57,106 bases of DNA from Saprospiraceae bacterium (GCA_020631405.1 JAHDHH010000022.1:1-57106), one strand, 5' to 3'. Counted from the first letter of the stretch, positions 25,431 through 34,001 are shown. Notes: a model not told the origin generated them from the sequence alone. A program made the numbers and translations.

Positions 25431-26837
25431 ATGTCAAATATAAGTAGTGATTTAGCCTTGTTCAATGACTTGGCAGAGATCTTATTACGAGAAGAAGAGA
25501 ATAGTCCAGTAGCTGATAGAATAGCTGCAGACCAACTCTATGATACTATTGACCTTTCGTTAAGAGAGGCGCCAATGATAGACGAAGAGTTCAAGCAGGC
25601 GATTAGCAATGTATTGGTGTCTACTCCCAAGACAGCCACAAGTCTATTCTTCAACCAATTATTTGGAGGAAGACAAGGTAAGGCAATGGTAGGAGACTTA
25701 CTCGCTGTGATGCTCAACAATAGTATGTACACTTACAAGGTAGCTGGTCCGATGGTGGGCATAGAACAAGAGATCATCACACAATCTTGTAATATGGTAG
25801 GCTATGGTGCTAACAGTAATGGGACATTCCCTACAGGTGGATCAATGAGTAATTACATGGCATTAGTCATGGCCAGAGATGCAAAAGACCCAGATTCTAG
25901 GACGGTAGGAATGAGGAAGCCCTTAGTCATTTATACATCGAAAGAATCGCATTACTCCAATGCTAAGAATGCTAGCTTTGCAGGGATCGGAAGGAATAAC
26001 ATCCGATATATTCCTACAGACTCAGTCGGCAGGATGGATCCTCAATTACTTGAAATCCAAATCCTTTCAGATATAGAAGATGGTTATATCCCAACCTATG
26101 TGAATGCTACAGTTGGGACTACAGTGCTTGGAGCATTTGACCCAGTAGATCAGATAGCTGACGTCACTGAGAAGTATAACTTATGGTTGCATGTCGATGG
26201 TGCTTATTGTGGTGGAGTATTATTTAGTAGGAAATATAAACATCTCCTAGCAGGCATATCTAGGTCTGATTCATTTAGCTATAATGCTCATAAGATGCTT
26301 GGTACGCCATTGACCTGTAGTATTATCTTAGTCAAGGATAAGAAACACCTTCATGATTCATTTAGCAATGACGCTAGTTACCTATATCAAACAGATGGTG
26401 ATGACTTCAACCTAGGCAAGACCTCTTTTCAATGCGGAAGAAGGAATGATGCATTCAAATTCTGGACATTGTGGAAGTCCGTTGGAACCCTTGGTTTGGA
26501 GAAGATTATTGACAATCAATTTGACCTAGCTGATGTAGCTAGAAACTATATTAGAAATAATTCTGACTATACACTATATAGTTATGATGATTCGATATCT
26601 ATCTGTTTTAATTATAAGGCTATTGACCCAATGCAACTTTGTACTGCCCTATACGAACATCAGATTACAGTGGTAGGATTTGGTTCATTCCAATCTGATA
26701 CTTTCGTCAGACTAGTCACGATCAATGCAACTAATAGTACAAATGACATCCTCAATTTTTTCAAAGTGCTTGAAGAATTTGTTGAGGCTAATCCTAGTTT
26801 GCTAGCTACCAGTGAAGCAGTGCCTGCGTTACATTAG
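25431..26837 (+). CDS. PLP-dependent group II decarboxylase, probable cysteine sulfinate decarboxylase
   Basis: A 468-residue cytoplasmic enzyme of the glutamate/cysteine-sulfinate/aspartate decarboxylase family. The PLP lysine is Lys288 in SYNAHKMLGTPLTCS. Other family blocks are FFNQLFGGRQGKAMVGDLLA, MYTYKVAGPMVGIEQE, GTFPTGGSMSNYMAL, YTSKESHYSNAKN, GTTVLGAFDP and LWLHVDGAYCGG. These look closer to animal GAD/CSAD proteins than to E. coli GadB. The preceding cysteine dioxygenase supplies cysteine sulfinate, so decarboxylation to hypotaurine is the best guess. Glutamate or aspartate (to GABA or beta-alanine) remain possible. The 20-base gap indicates one operon. Confidence 0.88.
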   Translation: MSNISSDLALFNDLAEILLREEENSPVADRIAADQLYDTIDLSLREAPMIDEEFKQAISNVLVSTPKTATSLFFNQLFGGRQGKAMVGDLLAVMLNNSMYTYKVAGPMVGIEQEIITQSCNMVGYGANSNGTFPTGGSMSNYMALVMARDAKDPDSRTVGMRKPLVIYTSKESHYSNAKNASFAGIGRNNIRYIPTDSVGRMDPQLLEIQILSDIEDGYIPTYVNATVGTTVLGAFDPVDQIADVTEKYNLWLHVDGAYCGGVLFSRKYKHLLAGISRSDSFSYNAHKMLGTPLTCSIILVKDKKHLHDSFSNDASYLYQTDGDDFNLGKTSFQCGRRNDAFKFWTLWKSVGTLGLEKIIDNQFDLADVARNYIRNNSDYTLYSYDDSISICFNYKAIDPMQLCTALYEHQITVVGFGSFQSDTFVRLVTINATNSTNDILNFFKVLEEFVEANPSLLATSEAVPALH

Positions 26838-26861
26838 AATTGAGTTATGAGTCTAGGCCAA

Positions 26862-27086
26862 CTATTCTACAATTGCGTATTCTACATTGAGTTTGCGAAG
26901 GGCTCTAAATGCTGAGCTAGAATTATTGGCATCTATCTCAATATCTACGGGGTCACCTTCAAGTAGGATGTCAGTAAGTTCTCTAGCGAGTGAGTCATCC
27001 ATGTTTGATGCTATTTCTGCAATACAACTAGCAATGGCCCTCCTGTCTGGTCGTTGAGCATCGCAAGACTCTAGTATTAGTTTCAT
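26862..27086 (-). CDS. Small conserved-looking protein of unknown function
   Basis: A 74-residue acidic protein without signal peptide. It reads as an N-terminal helical part (RRAIASCIAEIASNM, ARELTDILLEGD) and a C-terminal beta-alpha-beta part (PVDIEIDANNSSSAFRALRKLNVEYAIVE). The latter is loosely like the C-terminal domain of ribosomal L7/L12, but I cannot place it in a family. It lies 66 bases after the RluA-N-like gene on the same strand and may be co-transcribed. It is convergent with the decarboxylase gene. Confidence 0.55.
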   Translation of the reverse strand: MKLILESCDAQRPDRRAIASCIAEIASNMDDSLARELTDILLEGDPVDIEIDANNSSSAFRALRKLNVEYAIVE

Positions 27087-27152
27087 GGTCTAAGTTTATA
27101 GTCGACAAGATAGGGATTATTCAGCTCTAGAGACTGGTAGAAGTATACTGCA

Positions 27153-27977
27153 CTAAGTTAGAGTAGCTTGCCCTTTAGTAGCACTAACATACAAGCTATT
27201 ATTTTCTAACATATACTCAAGTATAGGTCTGCACTTACTTTTACAGGCAGGGTAGAAGAGTTTATGTTTTCGTTCGTCAGTGTTTAGCGGATTGCCCCAC
27301 CAAAACTCTGCGATAGCTACAGGGTTTAATCCTTGCTTGATGGCATAGTGGAGTAGCTTAGGCGCTGCACATTCGCCAGTGGCAGCCGGTGGCTTTCCAT
27401 GAGATGAATCTTGAAAGATGTCTAGGAGATTTTTCTCTCGACCAGATAGATTGACAAAGTGGTAGCTTTCAAAGAGCTGTTGTTGGATGAGTTTTGAGGT
27501 TTGGCTTCTTTTCGCCTTCAAAGTAGCAATCTCCTCTTGACTACTTGCAGCTGTTATTTGCTTGCCAATTTCAGTGACGGTAGTAAGACCTTTTGTCAAG
27601 AAGTAGTCGTCCTTGGATTCATCAAATATGGATGGCACGAACCTGTCATAGTCTTCATTGCCTGGCAATTTGCCAGAGACAGTACCAATGTAGCCAAGAC
27701 TATGATCTTCTTTTTGAACTACAAGTATGCCAAACATCTTTCCAGGTCTGACATCGAAGTCGTACTTCCATTTTGGCGCTTCCGCCGCTATGAAGTCATG
27801 AAATTCCACAGCAGCAATCTTACCTATTTCTGGGATGTCAGAGCCGAATGGATTGTTCAAGGCATTGGGCAGCTGCACAGTTGAAATATCTGTATTAAAC
27901 TGAAATAGATATGGATCTGCTACTGCCAAATTGCTTAAGTTAGGAGGCAAAGGTATTCTATGATTAGGCAATATCAT
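27153..27977 (-). CDS. Stand-alone N-terminal domain of large RluA-family pseudouridine synthases (no catalytic domain)
   Basis: A 274-residue protein that matches the N-terminal extension found in about 550-residue RluA-type pseudouridine synthases: GKMFGILVVQ, GYIGTVSGKLPG, FVPSIFD, helical KAKRSQTSKLIQQQLFESYHF, GKPPAATGECAAPKLLHYA, AEFWWGNP and FYPACKSKCRPILEYML. In those proteins the catalytic domain with its LEIVYEDxxLLVVNKP-like segment follows; here the frame stops 16 residues after EYML. No catalytic-domain sequence is seen downstream in any frame. The two Cys of PACKSKC and the Cys of GECAAPK suggest metal binding. The role of this domain alone is unknown. The ATG at 27977 gives the full domain. 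Confidence 0.7.
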   Translation of the reverse strand: MILPNHRIPLPPNLSNLAVADPYLFQFNTDISTVQLPNALNNPFGSDIPEIGKIAAVEFHDFIAAEAPKWKYDFDVRPGKMFGILVVQKEDHSLGYIGTVSGKLPGNEDYDRFVPSIFDESKDDYFLTKGLTTVTEIGKQITAASSQEEIATLKAKRSQTSKLIQQQLFESYHFVNLSGREKNLLDIFQDSSHGKPPAATGECAAPKLLHYAIKQGLNPVAIAEFWWGNPLNTDERKHKLFYPACKSKCRPILEYMLENNSLYVSATKGQATLT

Positions 27978-28114
27978 GACATTAGGACTTAGAATTTATC
28001 AAGGATGGTCTAATGTGATTTATTGGATTGACTAGATCTTTTCAAGACTGTTGCCAATCACAATTGAACTAATAATGACTCCCTCGATAGTTTAGAATCT
28101 ACTACTTTCGTCAA

Positions 28115-28816
28115 ATGAATGGAGAGAAAGACCATAGTTGCCGCCAGATTCGAAAGGTTGAGACTTTTGCAGAATTGACCTCTGATATATTTGGAGGAGC
28201 TATCAATGCATTCTGTTTGCATCGTCAACTCACGGGAGATTTTGGAGAGATAGTTGGCCTACTTGAAGATACTAATCATATCCAAGAGGTAGACGAAGCT
28301 AAGTTGCAGGCCTTAGTACTGACCAAACGAGGGGACTTAGCAAGACAAACGCTATTAGAAGACCTCAGAATATTGAAGGAAGCAGGAGCCTCACCCTCAC
28401 TTAATCTTATCAAGTCCTACGAAAGAGATGATGCCTATCCACCATTTCCTACTGATGTCTATTCTTGGCATGTTGATAGATCGCCAGTGCCCACTTATAC
28501 TTACCTGTGTACCTATTATGGTAATCCCAGTGATATCCTACCTAATGACCAAGGCATCCAAAAGGTACTTGTTCCAGAGATTCGCAAGGAACTCCAAACC
28601 TTACATGATGGTGACGAAGTAGCATTTGAAGCCTTTTTAGAAGAGTATTTCTTTGACCTCCACTACCAAGCTCTCCCAGATGCCCAGCCTATTAATCTAG
28701 GTATTGGTAATGTCTGGAGGCTAGCAGTTGACCACCCTGAGAGCCCTGTATTACCTTGCATCCATCGTGCTCCTGTCGAACAATCTGGAGAGACTCGCCT
28801 TCTTCTGATTTGTTAA
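28115..28816 (+). CDS. DUF1826-like protein
   Basis: A 233-residue cytoplasmic protein. The central WHVDRSPVPTYTYLCTYYG and final HRAPVEQSGETRLLLIC resemble the conserved HxD...CTYxGP and HRSP...RLLLTLD blocks of DUF1826 proteins. Some of these are neighbours of zinc-regulated GTPases in proteobacteria. The paired His/Asp and late His could bind a metal in a double-stranded beta-helix, but no enzyme activity is established. The N-terminal half is helical. The gene ends four bases before the convergent GntK-Gnd stop. Confidence 0.55.
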   Translation: MNGEKDHSCRQIRKVETFAELTSDIFGGAINAFCLHRQLTGDFGEIVGLLEDTNHIQEVDEAKLQALVLTKRGDLARQTLLEDLRILKEAGASPSLNLIKSYERDDAYPPFPTDVYSWHVDRSPVPTYTYLCTYYGNPSDILPNDQGIQKVLVPEIRKELQTLHDGDEVAFEAFLEEYFFDLHYQALPDAQPINLGIGNVWRLAVDHPESPVLPCIHRAPVEQSGETRLLLIC

Positions 28817-28820
28817 TTCT

Positions 28821-30725
28821 CTAGTCAGTGGTTGTAGTCCAATCTGAATGATGACTTTTACCTTTCGGGTCATCGATCCTTTTGTAAGTGTGAGCACCGA
28901 AGTAATCTCTTTGAGCTTGGATTAAATTTGCTGATCCACTACCTATCTTCATCCCATTGAAGTAGCTGAGAGCTTCAGATAGACAAGGAGTATGCAATTG
29001 ACTCTGTACACTCTCAATTACAACAGATTGAATCGAGGCATACCCTTGAGAAAGTGTAGTACTCCAAGGTGTATTGAACATAATACTACCTCCCTGCTTG
29101 AATGTATTAACTAACTGCTTAATCAAATCAGATTTAATGATACATCCTTCGGACCATATCCTAGCTATCTCACTGAGATTGACATTCCAATCATGTTCTG
29201 CAGAGACACTGTCGATTAGACTAAATCCTTGATGGTGGTTGATGATTCTAGCAAATTGGTAGGCATCTCTAAGCACACTTGTCGAAATACTATTTGACTG
29301 TTTATTTGATGTGAACAAGGCTTCGGCCTCCTGTCGTTTTGTTTTGAAAGCAGAGAGATACCTTGCAAAAAGAGCGGTTGGAATCATAGTTGCAGCTTCA
29401 CCACTGTCTGCTACAGTGCTTGTTGCCCATTTTCCAGTGCCTTTGTTAGCGGCTTGATCCAAGACTTGGTCTAGCAGGTAGCTGCCAGCTTCTTTCTTTC
29501 TTAAGATATCAATTGTGATACCTAAGAGATAACTATCACAGTCGGGCTTCCAAGCTTCCATGGTGTCTGCCATTTGTGGGTTAGTCATACCTTGATTTTT
29601 GAGAATAGCATAACACTCGGCAAGCAGTTGCATTTCTGCATACTCTATACCATTGTGGATCATTTTCACGAAATGCCCACTCCCTTGCCGCCCTACATAG
29701 GTGCAGCAAGGCTCTTGATTACTATCCTTTGCAGCTATAGTCGTGAGATATTGCTCTACTTTTTGATAGGCTTCATACACTCCAGATGGCATGATCGATG
29801 GTCCTAAGAGAGCTCCTTTCTCCCCACCTGAGACTCCAGTTCCGATGAAGTAGATACCCTTGCTCTCTAGCATCTGTAAACGACGATTAGTCTCCAGATA
29901 ATGAGAATTGCCAGCATCTAGGATGATGTCTTCAGGATCAAGGTAGTCAATAAGACTCTGAATCACTGCATCTACGGCAGCACCAGCATTGACCATTAAC
30001 AATATTTTCCTAGGGGATGCCAAAGATTCGACAAATGATTCTAAATCATCAAAGGCCAGGGCAGAAACTAATTCTGAATGAGCAGACTTGAAGTTAGCTG
30101 CGACATCTTCTTCAAGGCCATCTACATGACGATTGTACAGTGCAATAGAGAATCCATTTCTTGCTAAATTACGACTCAGGCTCTTGCCCATGACTCCCAT
30201 ACCTATGACTCCTATTTCGGCCTTCATGTTTAGTTTGTTTTTAATTGTACTTACGATTGCTTCGGCGCTATCTTCGATATTGACAACTAAGGCATCCTCT
30301 GGCTCCTCCATGGTGTCAAACTGAGACTTAAGCATTTCTGCCCCCATAAAATGGTCTTTGCGGTGTTGCATTCTAGTGTAGATTATGTCAAAGTCGCCTT
30401 TCAAGTAAATCCAAGATACTTTCTGACTAATATCAGTTGAGAGACGCTGACGATAACTAGCCTTTAATGCTGAGCAGGCAATCACACATCCAATATCTAG
30501 ATGACGTTGTGCAATCTGATGTAAGCGATCTAGCCATGGATACCTATCTGCATCTGTAAGAGGAATGCCAGTTGACATCTTATCAATGCTTGATTGTGAA
30601 TGGTAGTCGTCAGCATCAATAAAGCTGATGTCCAATGCTTTGGCAAGTAATTGACCAATGTGTGTCTTCCCGGAGCCACTGACTCCCATGATGAAGAGAA
30701 CACTACTGTTTTGTCGTGTAGTCAT
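28821..30725 (-). CDS. Fusion protein: gluconokinase + 6-phosphogluconate dehydrogenase
   Basis: A 634-residue two-enzyme fusion. Residues 1 to about 165 are a GntK-type gluconokinase: P-loop GVSGSGKTHIG, DADDYHSQSSIDKMSTGIPL, CSALKASYRQRL, RKDHFMGAEMLKSQ. From about 167 a full-length Gnd begins: Rossmann motif GVIGMGVMGKSLSRNLA, DAGNSHYLETNRR, GTGVSGGEKGALLGPSIMPSG, catalytic KMIHNGIEYAEMQ, and DQAANKGTGKWA. Together they would turn gluconate into ribulose 5-phosphate plus CO2 and reduced NAD(P)H without releasing the intermediate. The frame is continuous through the joint. It follows an Nramp-like transporter by 12 bases and an SDR further upstream. Confidence 0.93.
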   Translation of the reverse strand: MTTRQNSSVLFIMGVSGSGKTHIGQLLAKALDISFIDADDYHSQSSIDKMSTGIPLTDADRYPWLDRLHQIAQRHLDIGCVIACSALKASYRQRLSTDISQKVSWIYLKGDFDIIYTRMQHRKDHFMGAEMLKSQFDTMEEPEDALVVNIEDSAEAIVSTIKNKLNMKAEIGVIGMGVMGKSLSRNLARNGFSIALYNRHVDGLEEDVAANFKSAHSELVSALAFDDLESFVESLASPRKILLMVNAGAAVDAVIQSLIDYLDPEDIILDAGNSHYLETNRRLQMLESKGIYFIGTGVSGGEKGALLGPSIMPSGVYEAYQKVEQYLTTIAAKDSNQEPCCTYVGRQGSGHFVKMIHNGIEYAEMQLLAECYAILKNQGMTNPQMADTMEAWKPDCDSYLLGITIDILRKKEAGSYLLDQVLDQAANKGTGKWATSTVADSGEAATMIPTALFARYLSAFKTKRQEAEALFTSNKQSNSISTSVLRDAYQFARIINHHQGFSLIDSVSAEHDWNVNLSEIARIWSEGCIIKSDLIKQLVNTFKQGGSIMFNTPWSTTLSQGYASIQSVVIESVQSQLHTPCLSEALSYFNGMKIGSGSANLIQAQRDYFGAHTYKRIDDPKGKSHHSDWTTTTD

Positions 30726-30737
30726 ATTTGCAAATAC

Positions 30738-31973
30738 CTAGCTGAAAATATCTTTGAGCCCATTAGCCATAATGATTAGTGAGAATATAAAAGCTGCACC
30801 CATGACTATATTGGTCAGTGTTCGTTGTTTTGGCAGGTTTATATGTTTTCTATTCCATAAGAAGAGTAGACTCATAACCACGAGTGGTAGTCCGAATACA
30901 TTGAAGACTTGAGTTATGATCTGCCCCTTTATTGGGTTGAACCCAAAAATTGGTACTGTCAAAGCTAGTACGCTTGCTATCCCTGTGATAATTTTAAACC
31001 TATTTGATTTGACATCTAACTTGCCACTATTGTAGTCACCTAGCATCAATGGTACTATCATCAGACATGGAAATATACTTGAAAGTCCTGCACTCAATGT
31101 ACCCGCAAAGAAGATACTTACTGCAAACTTGCCTACGGAGGGCTCTAGAGATTTAGACATATCCAAAACATGGGTAATTTTTAGACCTTGACCATGCAGA
31201 CTACCGCTTGCCACAGCCATGATAGACCCACTAATGATAAAGATAAGCGTACCTGCTATGATAGAGTCATTTCTTTGTATGTTGAAATCATCCATTGTCC
31301 ATCCCTTCCCTTGAATAAATAAGGGTCTTGATAAAAAAGTCGCTGCCGCCATAGTTGTGCCTACAAAGGCTGCGATGAGTATACCTGCTCCTTCTACCTG
31401 AGGAATAGTGGGTACTAATCCCAGGATGACTTCTGTAGGCTGTGGTAACACGAAAAACAAAGTGAATAGAAAAGACATTCCCATCATGGAGACAAAGAAT
31501 GCAAGCACTTTTTCAAATATGCTGTAGTTACCCTGGACGAGTAAAGCATAGAATATTCCAATTATGAGGATAGCAAGCCCTAGGACAACACCATACTTGT
31601 GTTCTGCCAGACTGGGAAAGTTTAGCAAGAGTATTTCGAAAATCACATTGGAGGTTATTCCTAAGATCCCAATTAGCGAATTCCACTGCCCAATTCCTAC
31701 CATTACAATGATTGCGATAGCAATAAGTTTACCTATGGGTAGGTGCTTTTTGATACCATGCAATATAGTCTCTTGGGTGTAGAGGTAGTAGCTCCCAGAC
31801 ACGTAAATCAGTACTCCTGAAAACAGACAACTAAATAGTAAGACCCATAAGAGATCCATCCCAAAATCATTGCCAGCTACAATCATAGAAGTCACACTTC
31901 CAGTCCCGATTGTATAGCCAATAGCGAAAATACCTGGTCCAAAAGATAGGAGAAATTTTAGCAGCTTTTTCAT
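30738..31973 (-). CDS. Nramp-superfamily transporter lacking the metal-binding motifs
   Basis: A 411-residue inner-membrane protein with about 11 helices and the Nramp opening GPGIFAIGYTIGTGSVTSM. In true metal-ion Nramp proteins the first helix carries DPGN; here the aligned residues 22-25 are IGTG. The helix 6 MPHN motif is also absent (GTTMAAATFLSRPLF). Divalent-metal transport as in MntH is thus unlikely. Because the gene is flanked within 25 bases by an SDR and a gluconokinase/6PGDH fusion, uptake of gluconate or a related sugar acid is a reasonable hypothesis, not a demonstrated fact. Confidence 0.75.
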   Translation of the reverse strand: MKKLLKFLLSFGPGIFAIGYTIGTGSVTSMIVAGNDFGMDLLWVLLFSCLFSGVLIYVSGSYYLYTQETILHGIKKHLPIGKLIAIAIIVMVGIGQWNSLIGILGITSNVIFEILLLNFPSLAEHKYGVVLGLAILIIGIFYALLVQGNYSIFEKVLAFFVSMMGMSFLFTLFFVLPQPTEVILGLVPTIPQVEGAGILIAAFVGTTMAAATFLSRPLFIQGKGWTMDDFNIQRNDSIIAGTLIFIISGSIMAVASGSLHGQGLKITHVLDMSKSLEPSVGKFAVSIFFAGTLSAGLSSIFPCLMIVPLMLGDYNSGKLDVKSNRFKIITGIASVLALTVPIFGFNPIKGQIITQVFNVFGLPLVVMSLLFLWNRKHINLPKQRTLTNIVMGAAFIFSLIIMANGLKDIFS

Positions 31974-31993
31974 TGGTGTTATTTTGAGGTTGG

Positions 31994-32758
31994 TTACATA
32001 TTGTATGATCCACCGTTGATGTCTAGTGTGGCACCTGAAATGAAACCATCGTATTCTGATGCAAGATAAAGCACTGCTCTAGCCACATCGTCGGCGTTCC
32101 CAGCTCGCTGGACAGGTATGCCTTGGACTGTTTTGGCAGCAGACTCTTTAGTGGTATGTGTATTATGGAATGCCGTACCTAGTATAAGTCCTGGAGCTAC
32201 AGCATTGACTCTGACCCCACTCGGTCCAAGTTCAGATGACAGTGCTCTGGTAAAGGTAAGGATGGCACCCTTGCTAGTGGAGTAAGCTAGTGATCCTGCG
32301 TGACCGCCCTTTCGTCCAGCTAGTGAGGCGAGATTGACTATACTACTGTGCTCATGTGCAGTTAGGTAGGGTGCAGCTGCCCTTGTCACATACATCATTG
32401 AGGTCAGGTTGATGTCCATAACCTTATTCCAAAAGGTAGTTTCGATTTCTTCCAATCGCTTTCTGGCCACTAGAGAACCTGCATTGTTAATCAAGATGTC
32501 TAAACCGCCTAGAGCATTGACTGTCTCAGCCACTGCGGCTTGTGCATCACTTTCTTGAGTAAGGTCACCTTTGATGGTTACAGCTTTGAGACCTTTGTCG
32601 ATTGCAATTTGCTTCAACTGCTCAGCTCTGTCTGAACTCGAAAAGTAATGTATGGCAACATTGGCACCTTGTTCTATAAATTGTAGGGTGATGGCATCGC
32701 CTATTCCTTGTGCTCCAGCTGTAATGAGGACATTTTTATTGTTCAGCTTAGTATTCAT
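31994..32758 (-). CDS. Short-chain dehydrogenase/reductase (FabG-like)
   Basis: A 254-residue classical SDR. The cofactor motif TAGAQGIG (variant of TGxxxGxG), NNAG, catalytic Ser in IVNLASLAGRKGG, YSTSK (Tyr and Lys) and the C-terminal GATLDINGG are present. Such enzymes often act on sugar alcohols and keto-sugar acids. The operon partners (transporter, gluconokinase/6PGDH) suggest an oxidoreductase that interconverts gluconate with a keto-gluconate or idonate. It is the first gene of the three-gene minus-strand operon; a palindrome lies 69 bases upstream. Confidence 0.85.
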   Translation of the reverse strand: MNTKLNNKNVLITAGAQGIGDAITLQFIEQGANVAIHYFSSSDRAEQLKQIAIDKGLKAVTIKGDLTQESDAQAAVAETVNALGGLDILINNAGSLVARKRLEEIETTFWNKVMDINLTSMMYVTRAAAPYLTAHEHSSIVNLASLAGRKGGHAGSLAYSTSKGAILTFTRALSSELGPSGVRVNAVAPGLILGTAFHNTHTTKESAAKTVQGIPVQRAGNADDVARAVLYLASEYDGFISGATLDINGGSYNM

Positions 32759-32826
32759 AATCTATATAGTTGGGACTAAATATGGTTCAAAATTTAAGGT
32801 AGAAAATAATTGCGGATATCCCGTTA

Positions 32827-32847
32827 AAGTAAAAAGCCTTTTTACTT
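32827..32847. repeat. Perfect 21-bp palindrome upstream of the SDR operon
   Basis: AAGTAAAAAG (32827-32836) and CTTTTTACTT (32838-32847) are exact inverse complements around one base. It lies 69 bases before the SDR ATG on the minus strand. It may be a repressor operator, or a bidirectional terminator-like hairpin for asd. Confidence 0.55.
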
Positions 32848-32924
32848 AACAATTATTATTAGCAAACTAAAAATGGATTGGGTTGATATAATCAACAATG
32901 ACTATCCTACATAAAACAGGATGG

Positions 32925-32951
32925 ATCCTCATTGAAGATGTCAATGAGGAT
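32925..32951. repeat. Inverted repeat downstream of asd
   Basis: An 11-bp perfect stem ATCCTCATTGA / TCAATGAGGAT with a five-base loop lies 30 bases after the asd stop. There is no T tract on the asd side, so it would be an RNA 3'-end stabiliser or weak terminator. Confidence 0.5.
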
Positions 32952-32980
32952 TTATAGCAAAAACATTTGAAAATCTAAGG

Positions 32981-33979
32981 CTATACTCTACCTGATTTGA
33001 TAAGATTTTCAACTATTTCAATAGTATTAGTAGCTGCGCCTTTTCTAAGATTGTCTGCTACGACCCAAAGGTTGAGTCCACTTTGGACACTAGTATCACG
33101 TCTTAGCCTACCCACATATACTGGATCTGTTTCGTAAGCATTGAGTGGCATAGGGTACTCATTTGTTGAAGGGCTATCTTGAACTATGAGTCCTTCTGTG
33201 GCTTCAAGGATTGATTTGACTTCCGACAGGTCATAGTCGTGTTCGAATTCTATATTGACTGCTTCCGAATGCCCTCCAAATACTGGAACTCTGACAGCAG
33301 TTGCTGTGATTTTTATTGAAGAATCATTGAGAATTTTCTTGGTTTCGTTTTCTAACTTTCTTTCTTCTGTGGTATATCCATCCTCGTCAAAATCTCCGCA
33401 ATGTGGGATACAATTGGCAAAAATCTTGTGTGGATAAGCTGCAGTCTCTTTGTCGTAAGTGTCAGTTGACTTCTCGGATTCATATTGGTCTACGGCTTGC
33501 TTTCCTGTCCCAGTAAATGACTGATATGTACTAATGACAAGTCTTTTAATCTTGTACTTCTGATGAAGTGGAGCAAGTGCCACCATTAACTGCATAGTAC
33601 TACAGTTTGGATTAGCAATGATCTTATGCTCACCAAGGATATGGTCATCATTAACTCCTGCCACCACTAGAGGCTTAGTTGGATCACTCCTCCATGCGCT
33701 ACTATTGTCTATGACGATACTGCCTGCTGCTGCAAACGCCTCAGCATATTGTTTGGAAGTACTTCCTCCTGCTGAGAATATTGCAAAGTCTGGGCTTTGG
33801 CTAATAGCGTCATCAATTCCAATCACAGGCACATCTTTTCCCATAAATGGAATAAGCTTACCTACTGACTTAGGCGAGGCAACTAAGAGTAATTCGTCGA
33901 CTGGAAAATTTCTCTCTGCCAAGAGCTTCAAAATAACATTACCAACAAGACCTGTAGCACCTACAACTGCAACTTTCAT
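32981..33979 (-). CDS. asd: Aspartate-semialdehyde dehydrogenase
   Basis: A 332-residue NADPH-dependent enzyme that reduces aspartyl phosphate to aspartate semialdehyde, the branch point to lysine/diaminopimelate, threonine and methionine. It carries the GATGLVG nucleotide motif at residue 8, SAGGSTSKQYAE, catalytic Cys in IANPNCSTMQ, and the acid/base His in VFGGHSEAV. The length is typical. It is a single gene; a palindrome CCAAATATTATTTGG lies just before its start. Confidence 0.95.
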   Translation of the reverse strand: MKVAVVGATGLVGNVILKLLAERNFPVDELLLVASPKSVGKLIPFMGKDVPVIGIDDAISQSPDFAIFSAGGSTSKQYAEAFAAAGSIVIDNSSAWRSDPTKPLVVAGVNDDHILGEHKIIANPNCSTMQLMVALAPLHQKYKIKRLVISTYQSFTGTGKQAVDQYESEKSTDTYDKETAAYPHKIFANCIPHCGDFDEDGYTTEERKLENETKKILNDSSIKITATAVRVPVFGGHSEAVNIEFEHDYDLSEVKSILEATEGLIVQDSPSTNEYPMPLNAYETDPVYVGRLRRDTSVQSGLNLWVVADNLRKGAATNTIEIVENLIKSGRV

Positions 33980-34001
33980 AGAGATATCTTTTTAATTCAA
34001 A

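Noticed and set aside
27501..27884. 127-residue plus-strand frame opposite the RluA-N-like gene
   Set aside because: The minus-strand product has recognisable conserved blocks; the plus frame has none.
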